DNA of 43,076 bases, from assembly GCA_944385995.1 (NCBI GenBank), contig CALWZL010000012.1, forward strand, positions 1-43,076. Direction: 5' to 3'. This document shows positions 15,355 through 22,388 of the stretch, one piece after another. Position 1 is the stretch's first letter. Each line of letters begins with the position of its first letter. The notes under the pieces were generated by a model. That model was not told the origin of the DNA, did no database searches, and saw nothing but the letters and a program-made list of their open reading frames with translations. Position numbers and translations under genes: made by a program. Origin of the DNA: an uncultured Faecalibacterium sp. Lineage in GTDB: Bacteria; Bacillota; Clostridia; Oscillospirales; Ruminococcaceae.

Positions 15355-16692
15355 TCAGATGCAGTGGATGGGGCGCAGGGTGATGCCGCAGCCGTCCGCG
15401 CCCCGAACGTCCAGGCCCAGCGTCTCGCTGGCGGGGTCAATGCGGGCGGAGAGCACCAGGCTTCCCCCGTTGATGAACACTTCCAGGCTGGAGCGGTCGC
15501 TCCAGAGTTCCAGGTTTTTGAGCTGTTCCAGCGGGCAGGTTTTGCTTTCGGGCTGGCCGGTGAGCCAGGCGGTCCGGGTCAAGGTGAGGGTCCTTGCCGC
15601 CGGGTCGAAGTCCAGCGCCGCTTCCCCGCCGTGAAGGGTCAGAGAGAAGGGTTTGTCCCCTGCCAGACCCTCGATGCCCAGCCAGAAGGTCCGGCTGTCC
15701 AGCGCTTCAGGCTGGATGGGCTCGCCCAACAGGCTGTAGAGTTCCTCGGGGGGCGTCTGCCAGAGCCGGCCCGCCCGCCAGTGGAGCACCCGCGGCATGG
15801 TCAGGCAGTGGACCGAGGGTTCCGCTGCCGAAAAGGCTGCCTCCTCCGCCTCCTCCATCCGGGACATCCAGGCAAAGAGAATCCGCCTCCCCTTCCCGTC
15901 GGTGAAGGTCTGGGGGGAGTAGAAGTCGAAGCCCCCGTCGGTGACCGTGCGGCCCCGGTCCAGGTCGGCATCCTCCGGGGAGAGGCGGCCGGTTTCAGGG
16001 TCAAAGGTCACCGGCTTGTAGGCCGAATAGCTGGACAGACAGGCGTCGGTGTCGTTGTTCCGGGCCTGGGGGCAGTAGAGCAGGACATACTGCCCATCCA
16101 GCAAAAACAAATCCGGGCACTCCACCATCTCATACTGCCGGCTGTACGCCAGGGGGTGGAGATAGTCCCAGCCGAAACCATCCCGGCTGCGGGCCAGAGC
16201 CAGAGCCCCCCGGCCATCCGACCGCTGGGCGCCGACGAGCATATAGTACAGGCCATTTTCGGCCCGAAAGACATCCGGGTCCCGGAAATGGGGGGTGTAG
16301 CCTTCCGGCGTTTCCAGCACCGGCCCCAGCTTCAGGTAGTGGCGGCCATCTTCTGTGACGGCCATACACTGGCGGCTGGTCCGCCGCCCTTCTTCCTTGT
16401 GGTTGCCGGTGTAGTAGAGGCAGAGTTTGCCGTCGATTTCCAGCCCGCTGCCGGAATAGACCCCGTTTTGGTCGTAGGGCTGGTCGGGCACCAGGGCGCT
16501 GCCTCGGAACTGCCAGTGAATCAGATCGTCGGAAGCGAAGCTCCCCCACTCTTTATAGGAGTGGTTCTTTTCAAACTTGTTCCACTGAAAGTAAACGTAA
16601 TAGCTGCCGCGGTACCACACCAGGCCGTTGGGGTCGTTGAGAAGGCCGGCGGGCGGTTCCAGATGAAACCCTTGGCGGCGTGTTTTTTCCAT
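15355..16692 (-). CDS. scrB: Sucrose-6-phosphate hydrolase, GH32
   Basis: 445 residues. It cleaves sucrose-6-phosphate into glucose-6-phosphate and fructose in the cytoplasm. The nucleophile is Asp20 in LLNDPNG, the stabilising Asp138 lies in FRDPD, and the acid/base Glu191 lies in ECPDLF. The five-bladed propeller is followed by a short C-terminal beta-sandwich from about residue 345. The length is slightly shorter than many ScrB proteins (about 480) but no core motif is missing. It is the first gene of the scrB-scrA-alpha-galactosidase operon, divergent from an AraC regulator. It could also work on unphosphorylated sucrose released from raffinose. Confidence 0.93.
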   Translation of the reverse strand: MEKTRRQGFHLEPPAGLLNDPNGLVWYRGSYYVYFQWNKFEKNHSYKEWGSFASDDLIHWQFRGSALVPDQPYDQNGVYSGSGLEIDGKLCLYYTGNHKEEGRRTSRQCMAVTEDGRHYLKLGPVLETPEGYTPHFRDPDVFRAENGLYYMLVGAQRSDGRGALALARSRDGFGWDYLHPLAYSRQYEMVECPDLFLLDGQYVLLYCPQARNNDTDACLSSYSAYKPVTFDPETGRLSPEDADLDRGRTVTDGGFDFYSPQTFTDGKGRRILFAWMSRMEEAEEAAFSAAEPSVHCLTMPRVLHWRAGRLWQTPPEELYSLLGEPIQPEALDSRTFWLGIEGLAGDKPFSLTLHGGEAALDFDPAARTLTLTRTAWLTGQPESKTCPLEQLKNLELWSDRSSLEVFINGGSLVLSARIDPASETLGLDVRGADGCGITLRPIHCI

Positions 16693-16739
16693 CGAGATTC
16701 CCTCTTTCCTGTGCTGTGTTCTCTGTGGTCTGTGCTTTT

Positions 16740-16768
16740 ATTTAACACGGAAAGCGCCTCTTTTTACA
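16740..16768 (-). promoter_or_regulatory. Candidate promoter of the scrB operon
   Basis: On the minus strand, TGTAAA (complement of 16763-16768) and TTAAAT (complement of 16740-16745) are 17 bases apart and about 48 bases from the scrB ATG. Confidence 0.4.
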
Positions 16769-16789
16769 TGGCAATAACAAAAGAAGATA

Positions 16790-16818
16790 TGGAAAAAACA
16801 AACTTTTTCTGGTATACT
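16790..16818 (+). promoter_or_regulatory. Promoter of the AraC regulator gene, likely leaderless
   Basis: TATACT (16813-16818) has TGGAAA 17 bases upstream. Transcription would start about 7 bases after the -10, at or within a base of the ATG at 16825, leaving no room for a ribosome binding site. Confidence 0.5.
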
Positions 16819-16824
16819 GATTTT

Positions 16825-17694
16825 ATGGAAAAGATGCGTGAGTACAAAGAGACGAAGCACAGCATCGTCTTCAAAGCCCATTCCGACCTGGCCTTTTACA
16901 GCGCCGGGCAGGAGTGGTGCGCCCCGGGGCAGCATTACGGACCCAAGTTCCGCACCTATCAGATGATTCACTTTGTCCTCAGCGGCAAGGGCCGGCTGGA
17001 AGTGGCAGGCCGCACCTTTCATCTGGGGGCGGGAGACGCCTTTCTGGTGCCGGCCGAGACGGTGACTTATTACGAGGCCGACCAGGAAGACCCCTGGCAC
17101 TACACCTGGATCAACTTTCTGGGCATCACCTCCCGTCAGTACCTGCTGGAACTGATGGAGCAGGCCGAGGAAACCTACGTCCTGCGGCATCTGCCAGTGG
17201 AAAAATATTACGCCACCATCCAGGAAGTGCTCCCCCTGAACACCGCCTCAGTGAGCGATTACCTGCTGGCCAACAGCATGACCCTGTACATCCTGTCCCA
17301 GCTGTTTTATGATACCGGTCAGGATCAGGACCCCGCCCGCCGGGGTTCCATCGCCGAGGAAGTCAAGCTGTATCTGGATGTCAACTACTATGAACCCCTC
17401 CAGATTCGTCAGGTGGCCCGGCAATTTGGGGTCCATCCCAACTACCTGACCCGTGTATTCCGCCAGGCCTACGGCGTCGGCCCCAAGGAATACCTCACCG
17501 ACCGGAAACTGAAAAAGGCCGAGGCCATGCTCACTTCCACCGATTACGCGGTGGCGGTGGTGGCCAGCTCTCTGGGGTTTGAAGATGCCTTCGCCTTTTC
17601 CCGGCTGTTCAAAAAGCGGGTGGGCTGCTCCCCCAGCGAATTCCGCAGCCGGCAGACAGAGCCCCACAAGAACGCTGCCTCTCAAAAACGATAG
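16825..17694 (+). CDS. AraC-family regulator with cupin domain
   Basis: 289 residues from the ATG at 16825. An N-terminal sugar-sensing cupin (about 20-110) contains VLSGKGRLEVAGR and AGDAFLVPAE. The C-terminal double helix-turn-helix is at about 188-285, with IRQVARQFGVHPNYLTRVFR and the second half VASSLGFEDAFAFSRLFKK. This is the MsmR/RafR type that activates alpha-galactoside operons. It is divergent from scrB-scrA-alpha-galactosidase, its likely target. The start is uncertain: in-frame ATGs at 16768, 16789 and 16834 exist, none with a good ribosome binding site, and a promoter sits directly before 16825. Confidence 0.88.
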   Translation: MEKMREYKETKHSIVFKAHSDLAFYSAGQEWCAPGQHYGPKFRTYQMIHFVLSGKGRLEVAGRTFHLGAGDAFLVPAETVTYYEADQEDPWHYTWINFLGITSRQYLLELMEQAEETYVLRHLPVEKYYATIQEVLPLNTASVSDYLLANSMTLYILSQLFYDTGQDQDPARRGSIAEEVKLYLDVNYYEPLQIRQVARQFGVHPNYLTRVFRQAYGVGPKEYLTDRKLKKAEAMLTSTDYAVAVVASSLGFEDAFAFSRLFKKRVGCSPSEFRSRQTEPHKNAASQKR

Positions 17695-17703
17695 TGAAAA
17701 CCA

Positions 17704-17745
17704 GAAAAGCCCGGCAGGCTCCCAAGGGAACCGCCGGGCTTTCTG
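17704..17745 (+). terminator. Terminator of the AraC gene
   Basis: AAAGCCCGGC (about 17706-17715) pairs with GCCGGGCTTT (about 17733-17742), followed by CTGCTGTTT. Confidence 0.8.
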
Positions 17746-17763
17746 CTGTTTGCGGCGCGAGAT

Positions 17764-17780
17764 GTAAGTATTGACATTAC
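17764..17780. promoter_or_regulatory. Operator 1, GTAA-N9-TTAC
   Basis: GTAA at 17764-17767 and TTAC at 17777-17780 form an inverted repeat with a 9-base spacer that covers the -35 box. Sites of this form are typical of HxlR/DUF24 redox regulators; no such gene lies in the window. Confidence 0.55.
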
Positions 17781-17799
17781 ATATCCATGGTGGTATACT
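17771..17799 (+). promoter_or_regulatory. Strong promoter of the oxidoreductase gene
   Basis: TTGACA (17771-17776) and TATACT (17794-17799) with a 17-base spacer: the best sigma-A match in the window. Confidence 0.8.
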
Positions 17800-17809
17800 G
17801 CCCGATGTT

Positions 17810-17826
17810 GTAATGTTTGCATTTAC
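17810..17826. promoter_or_regulatory. Operator 2, GTAA-N9-TTAC
   Basis: A second copy of the GTAA-N9-TTAC site lies just after the expected transcription start, 46 bases from operator 1. Together they bracket the promoter, an arrangement that fits repression. Confidence 0.5.
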
Positions 17827-17851
17827 ATCTTTGCAAAAAGGAGGGCTTGCC

Positions 17852-18853
17852 ATGAAGGCAGTGCAGATTGACCGATATACAAAAGAGATTCGCCCGGTTG
17901 TGCGGGAAATTCCGACGCCGGACATTGGCCCCGGCGAGGTGCTGGTCAAGGTGAAAGCGGCGGCGGTGAACCCGCTGGAGCTGCTGATTTTGACCGGCAG
18001 CGTCCGGCTGATTCAGGACTACCCCATGCCTCTCACCCTGGGCAACGAGTGCTCCGGCGTGGTGGAGCGGGTGGGCAGCCGGGTCATCGGCTTTAAAAAG
18101 GGCGACAAGGTCTATGCCCGGCTTCCCCTTGCCAAAATCGGCGCTTTCGCCGAATATGTCGCGGTGGATCAGTCGGCCCTGGCCCCCATGCCGAAAGGCT
18201 ACGACTTCACCACAGCCGCGGCCATCCCCCTCACCGGCCTGACCGCCTGGCAGGGCATCACCGAGGAGCTGGAAGCCAAGCCCGGGAGTACCCTGCTGAT
18301 CCCCGGCGGGTCGGGCAGTTTTGGACAGATGGCGGTGCCCATCGCCAAATCCTTGGGCCTGCGGGTGATCGTCACCGGCAACAGCCGGGCCCGGGAGTCC
18401 ATTCTGGCCGCCGGGGCCGACCGGTATCTGGACTACAAACAGGAAAACTACTGGGAAGTTTTGTCCGGTGTGGATTACGTCATTGACACCTTAGGCGCCG
18501 GGGAGTTCCAGCGGGAACTGTCGGTGCTGAGGCCGGGCGGGCGGCTGCTGAGCCTGCGGACCGGCCCCAACAAAGCCTTTGCGGTGAAAAATCATTTCGG
18601 CGCCGCCAAGCGGCTGTTGTTCACGGCGGCGGGGGCCAAATATGACAGGGCCGCCCGCAAGCAGGGCAAGGAATACCGGTTTATCTTTGTGCATTCTGAC
18701 GGCGCCCAGCTGCGGCACATCACCCAAATCGTGGAGCAAAACCACATTGTCCCCGCCACCGATCCCCGCACCTTTACCCTGGACACCGCCCGCCAGGCCC
18801 TGGAGCTGGTGCAGAAGGGCCCCACCAGCGGCAAAGTGCTGATTACCTTCTGA
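17852..18853 (+). CDS. MDR-family NAD(P)H oxidoreductase (quinone reductase-like)
   Basis: 333 residues from the ATG at 17852, preceded by AAAAGGAGG. The N-terminal GroES-like domain (about 1-120) contains VNPLELLIL and the family segment GNECSGVVERVG. The Rossmann domain has the glycine motif IPGGSGSFGQMAVPIAKSLG (about 150-170). Zinc-binding cysteines of alcohol dehydrogenases are absent, so it belongs to the zinc-independent quinone-reductase/enone-reductase group. It likely reduces quinones or reactive carbonyls with NAD(P)H. It has a consensus promoter with two operator-like sites and is followed by a nitroreductase remnant, another electrophile-detoxifying family. Confidence 0.88.
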   Translation: MKAVQIDRYTKEIRPVVREIPTPDIGPGEVLVKVKAAAVNPLELLILTGSVRLIQDYPMPLTLGNECSGVVERVGSRVIGFKKGDKVYARLPLAKIGAFAEYVAVDQSALAPMPKGYDFTTAAAIPLTGLTAWQGITEELEAKPGSTLLIPGGSGSFGQMAVPIAKSLGLRVIVTGNSRARESILAAGADRYLDYKQENYWEVLSGVDYVIDTLGAGEFQRELSVLRPGGRLLSLRTGPNKAFAVKNHFGAAKRLLFTAAGAKYDRAARKQGKEYRFIFVHSDGAQLRHITQIVEQNHIVPATDPRTFTLDTARQALELVQKGPTSGKVLITF

Positions 18854-18868
18854 GGAGGAGGAAAAACC

Positions 18869-19045
18869 ACGACTGAAAAACTCTCCATCCCCGTTGTGGA
18901 AACCATCCCCTTCGGGGTAAAGGTCAACATCCACCTGGTGGACAAAGCGGTAGCGGCCGGAGGTGAAAAGCTGGGCACTTACGGTGTCATCAAGGGGTCA
19001 TCCGCCTTTCTGGGGATCCATCGGGACAACGCCTCTTTCATCTGA
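18869..19045 (+). pseudogene. Nitroreductase-family remnant
   Basis: A stop-free frame of 59 codons follows GGAGGAGG, but an ACG stands where a start codon should be. The peptide contains KVNIHLVD and then EKLGTYGVIKGSSAFLG. This is the central signature of TM-nitroreductases (yGvIkGa..fl.g). Most of the expected 230 or so residues are missing: the N-terminal FMN-binding arginine region is gone and the frame stops soon after the signature. It is a remnant by inference from this signature; it lies 15 bases after the oxidoreductase stop, so the two were probably once one operon. Confidence 0.6.
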
Positions 19046-19078
19046 AAGCGAGCGGTCAGAATTGCATACTCCCACAAG

Positions 19079-19126
19079 CAAAAAGCCGTACTTCAGGTCC
19101 TTTCTGCCCGAAAGTACGGCTTTTTG
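19079..19126. terminator. Bidirectional terminator
   Basis: AAAAGCCGTACTT (from about 19081) pairs with AAGTACGGCTTTT (to about 19125), with T and A runs on both sides. It serves the oxidoreductase operon on plus and the AraC gene on minus. Confidence 0.85.
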
Positions 19127-19147
19127 TCTTCTTTCCAGAATTGGATG

Positions 19148-20098
19148 TTACGGCTTTTCCCGGCCGCTGCCAAACCCGGCGGAGGGCGTCTCGTAAACAG
19201 TCTGAATGGTATCATACCGGCTTTGGCGTTTGCGGTAGCGGTCAGGGCTGACCCCTTTTTCTGCTTTGAATACCTTCCCGAAATAATTGTCATTGGCGTA
19301 CCCCACCTGAGCGGCAATCTCCTGGAGGGAAAAGTCCGGCCGGGTGGAGAGAAGGTCACAGGCCTTGTCCATCCGCAGAGTGCGGATATATTTCCCCGGC
19401 GAAATGCCGAATTTGTGCCGGAATTCCTTGCACAGATAATATTTGGACAGGCCGGCATAGTCGGCGATCTGGTCCAGGCTCAGGTCCGGGCTGCGGTAAT
19501 TCTGATCGATGAACCGCTTGGCATAGTCCACCTTGGACAGGAAGGTGGCGGACTGGGTTACAGCGTATTCGGTGAGGCTGAGCCAGAAGTCGTAGGACAG
19601 CCGGGCATTCTGAAAATAGGATGCGAGCTGGCCCCCTGTCACCAGGCGGTACATATCAATGATTTTGGGCAGTAAACCGGAAGATTCGCTCAGCCGGATC
19701 ACCGGCCCGGCGGTGCGATAGATTTTCCACAGCATGGGCAGGCACTCTTTGGTGAACTCCAAAAAGAAAAATTCCCATCGGGCCGAGTCTTTGGGTATAT
19801 AGTACCGGCTGGGCCCCGGAATATCAATCAAAAAAGCGTACCCCGCAGGCACACTGTAATGAATGCCGTCCACTTCAATGGCGCCGCATCCGCTGACGGT
19901 GTACTGAATGACGCACTGATTGTCGGGCCGGCTGCGGTTGTCCCAGGAATAATGGGGATCTGTCACTTCCTGCAGGCCGATTCCCTTCAATGCCAGCAAG
20001 GGCAGGTCCGAGTTGAACTCAAATCCCACCGAACGCTGATCGGGGACCGATTGGATGATCCCCCAATCCATCGAAAACCGGTTGAATGTCTCTTCCAT
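19148..20098 (-). CDS. AraC-family regulator of the oligosaccharide ABC operon
   Basis: 316 residues. The N-terminal half is a cupin sensor with CVIQYTVSGCGAIEVDG and GYAFLIDIPGP at about 62-95. The C-terminal DNA-binding domain at about 190-290 has LDQIADYAGLSKYYLCKEFR and the second helix-turn-helix LQEIAAQVGYANDNYFGKVF. After it comes a 25-residue tail of no clear role. It lies divergent to the sugar ABC transporter and alpha-galactosidase operon starting at 20492, so it probably activates it in response to an imported sugar. It is different in sequence from the AraC protein at 16825. Confidence 0.9.
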   Translation of the reverse strand: MEETFNRFSMDWGIIQSVPDQRSVGFEFNSDLPLLALKGIGLQEVTDPHYSWDNRSRPDNQCVIQYTVSGCGAIEVDGIHYSVPAGYAFLIDIPGPSRYYIPKDSARWEFFFLEFTKECLPMLWKIYRTAGPVIRLSESSGLLPKIIDMYRLVTGGQLASYFQNARLSYDFWLSLTEYAVTQSATFLSKVDYAKRFIDQNYRSPDLSLDQIADYAGLSKYYLCKEFRHKFGISPGKYIRTLRMDKACDLLSTRPDFSLQEIAAQVGYANDNYFGKVFKAEKGVSPDRYRKRQSRYDTIQTVYETPSAGFGSGREKP

Positions 20099-20157
20099 GG
20101 TCCTTTCCTTTCCGTTTGTTTGTACAAGTCAAAGCCCAATTATCCCATCATACGACA

Positions 20158-20186
20158 ATTATACCATTATACTGTAAAATACACAA
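20158..20186 (-). promoter_or_regulatory. Promoter of the AraC gene
   Basis: On the minus strand, TTGTGT (complement of 20181-20186) and a perfect TATAAT (complement of 20158-20163) are 17 bases apart, about 60 bases from the ATG. A second TATAAT-like hexamer lies within the spacer. Confidence 0.65.
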
Positions 20187-20491
20187 TATTTTACGTTCAT
20201 GAGCTTGGGGTTACCATTTATCTTTGCGGCCGACCGTTGTAAAATAAAAGTGCAATCTACAAAAGAAATCTATACATCCGCAAGAAATCTGGCAAAACAG
20301 ACGAATTCATCCGCGCTTTGACTGCCGCCGGCACTGAAAGCAAGAAACTACTTTTTATGGCTGCAACGGCGTCAAAAGCCCGGATCATCTGGAAAGGAAG
20401 GGGATCGAGAAACGCAAAACCGGCGGCTGTGCCGCCTGCCATCTGTCGGTGAAATTTTCCCTGCGGCACCTGCAAAAAGGAGGAATTACCT
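20187..20491. promoter_or_regulatory. Regulatory leader region of the sugar ABC operon
   Basis: No gene is supported here. A weak plus promoter (TTTATC, 17 bases, then TAAAAT near 20238) would give a leader of about 240 bases. The leader holds a short GC hairpin (GGCGG-CTGTG-CCGCC near 20423-20437). No known riboswitch was recognised; AraC binding sites are expected here but were not identified. Confidence 0.3.
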
Positions 20492-21460
20492 GTGAAAACC
20501 AAGACTGCCGGCGCGGCTGTGGCCGTGCGCCATTCCAAAAGCATCTGGCAGCGGCTGTGGGATCAGCGGTATCTGATGATCCTGCTGGCCCCCGCCCTGA
20601 TCTGCCTGATTTTGTTCAATTACCTGCCCATGACCGGCCTGTATATGGCCTTCACCAATTTCACCCCCAGGGGCAACGGATACCTCCAGGACCTGCTGGG
20701 CGCCGAGTTTGTGGGGCTGGACTGGTTTGAATACTTTTTCTCCACCGACTTCTGGCGGATCATGCGGAACACCCTGGCCACCAGCCTGCTGACCCTGCTG
20801 TTCTCCTTCCCGCTGCCCATCCTGCTGGCCGTGCTGCTGAACGAGGTCAAGCACCCCAAAATCAAGTCCTTCGTTCAGACTGCCACCTATCTGCCCTACT
20901 TTATTTCCTGGGTCATTGCGGCCAACATCTTCATGACCTTCTTGTCCTCGGGCGGCATCATCAACGATCTGCTCCAGGCGGTCCACCTCACCGACAAGCC
21001 CATCTCCTTCTTCCAGCACGGGCCCTGGTTCTGGTTCATCATCGCCATCGCCAACGCCTGGAAGGGTCTGGGCTACAACGCCATCATCTACCTGTCCGCC
21101 ATCTCGGGCATCGACCAGGATATGTACGAGGCCGCCTCTCTGGACGGCGCGTCCCGCTGGCAAAAAATCTGGTACATCACCCTGCCGGCCATCAAGCCCA
21201 CCATCATCATTATGCTGATCCTGGCCGTGGGCAACGTCCTGAACACCGGCTACGAACAGCAGCTGTTGATGAGCAACGATGCCATCCTGGACTTTTCGGA
21301 CGTGCTGGACACCTACGCTTACCGCTACGGCCTGACCAACGGCATGTACTCCTATGGTACCGCCGTGGGCCTGTTCAAATCGGTGGTGTCCTTCATCCTG
21401 GTGATGGCGGCCAACGCCATCTCCAAAAAGGCGTCGGACAACGACACCGCCCTGTTCTGA
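20492..21460 (+). CDS. Sugar ABC transporter permease (LplB/CUT1 type)
   Basis: 322 residues from a GTG at 20492 that follows AAAAAGGAGG. Six membrane helices are seen from residue about 28 to 310. The cytoplasmic EAA loop that contacts the ATPase reads EAASLDGASRWQKIWYITLP. The sequence belongs to the LplB/YtcP-type group of the CUT1 family, used for oligosaccharides and complex glycans. With the permease at 21473 and the receptor at 22389 it forms an importer without its own ATPase; a shared MsmX-like ATPase elsewhere is the usual solution. Genes for two alpha-galactosidase-type enzymes follow, so raffinose-family sugars are the likely cargo. Confidence 0.92.
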   Translation: MKTKTAGAAVAVRHSKSIWQRLWDQRYLMILLAPALICLILFNYLPMTGLYMAFTNFTPRGNGYLQDLLGAEFVGLDWFEYFFSTDFWRIMRNTLATSLLTLLFSFPLPILLAVLLNEVKHPKIKSFVQTATYLPYFISWVIAANIFMTFLSSGGIINDLLQAVHLTDKPISFFQHGPWFWFIIAIANAWKGLGYNAIIYLSAISGIDQDMYEAASLDGASRWQKIWYITLPAIKPTIIIMLILAVGNVLNTGYEQQLLMSNDAILDFSDVLDTYAYRYGLTNGMYSYGTAVGLFKSVVSFILVMAANAISKKASDNDTALF

Positions 21461-21472
21461 GGAGGACCCATC

Positions 21473-22354
21473 ATGAAAACCAAAAAACGCAATCTCTCAG
21501 ACCTTTCCCTGGACCTGCTGAAGGTGCTGTTCCTGGCCTTTGCGGTCATCATCTGTCTGTACCCCTTCTGGAACATCTTCATCGTCTCCATCAATGACGC
21601 CAACGACGCCATGCGGGGCGGGCTCTACCTGCTGCCCCGGAAGCTGAGCCTCTCCAGCTACGCCGACATCCTGGGCCGCAGCACCTTCCAGCACTCAATT
21701 CTGGTAACGGTGGCCCGCACCCTCATCGGCACCCCCCTGGCGGTGCTGGTTACCAGCGCTTTGGCCTATGTATTGTCCTATCGGGACTTGGTCGGCCGGA
21801 AACCCCTGAACGTCCTGTTCATCTTCACCATGTACTTCGGCGGCGGCATGGTGCCCTACTACATGGTGCTGAAAAACCTGGGCCTGCTGGACAACTTCCT
21901 GGTTTTCATCCTGCCCAACCTGCTGTCGGTCTACAACATGATCCTGGTGCGCAACTACATCGAGAGTATGCCGGAAGCCCTGTTTGACGCGGCCCGCATC
22001 GACGGCGCCAACGATTTGACCATCTTCTTCCGGCTGGTGCTGCCCCTGTCCAAGCCCATCATCATGACCATCGCCCTGTTTGTGGCCATCAGCCAGTGGA
22101 ATTCCTGGTTTGACGCCTATTTGTACACCAACTCCCAGAGCCTCAAGACCATGCAGTCCATCCTGGTGGAAATCCTCAACCAGTACCAGACCTCGGACGC
22201 CGGCGCCGCCGCGGCCAACCGGATGAGCCAGTCCATCACCCCCGACAGCATCCGCATGGCGGCCACCATGGTCACCACCATCCCCATCATCATGGTGTAT
22301 CCCTTCATCCAGAAATATTTCGTCAAAGGCATTATGCTGGGCTCTGTGAAATAA
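21473..22354 (+). CDS. Sugar ABC transporter permease (YtcP/AraQ type)
   Basis: 293 residues, starting 12 bases after the first permease with GAGGA as ribosome binding site. Six membrane helices, with the EAA loop starting EALFDAARIDGANDLTIFF and ending at LPLSKP. It is the second half of the heteromeric CUT1 channel. The C-terminal end VKGIMLGSVK is typical for the YtcP branch. It is transcribed with its partner and the receptor gene that follows after 34 bases. Confidence 0.92.
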   Translation: MKTKKRNLSDLSLDLLKVLFLAFAVIICLYPFWNIFIVSINDANDAMRGGLYLLPRKLSLSSYADILGRSTFQHSILVTVARTLIGTPLAVLVTSALAYVLSYRDLVGRKPLNVLFIFTMYFGGGMVPYYMVLKNLGLLDNFLVFILPNLLSVYNMILVRNYIESMPEALFDAARIDGANDLTIFFRLVLPLSKPIIMTIALFVAISQWNSWFDAYLYTNSQSLKTMQSILVEILNQYQTSDAGAAAANRMSQSITPDSIRMAATMVTTIPIIMVYPFIQKYFVKGIMLGSVK

Positions 22355-22388
22355 GCCGGCATTCCATCTGATACAGGAGGAAAAGAAA

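Noticed and set aside
11793..15383. A 1196-codon plus-strand open frame opposite the alpha-galactosidase and scrA genes
   Set aside because: It is antisense to two genes with intact catalytic motifs. GC-rich codon use leaves few stops on the opposite strand, and the product is Gly/Gln/His-rich with no domain.
15133..16824. A long plus-strand N-terminal extension of the AraC regulator
   Set aside because: The extension is antisense to scrA and scrB and low-complexity; the AraC domains begin after 16825.
20110..20163. Repeated TATAAT-like hexamers upstream of the AraC gene as an operator array
   Set aside because: They are better explained as an AT-rich promoter region; spacing is irregular.
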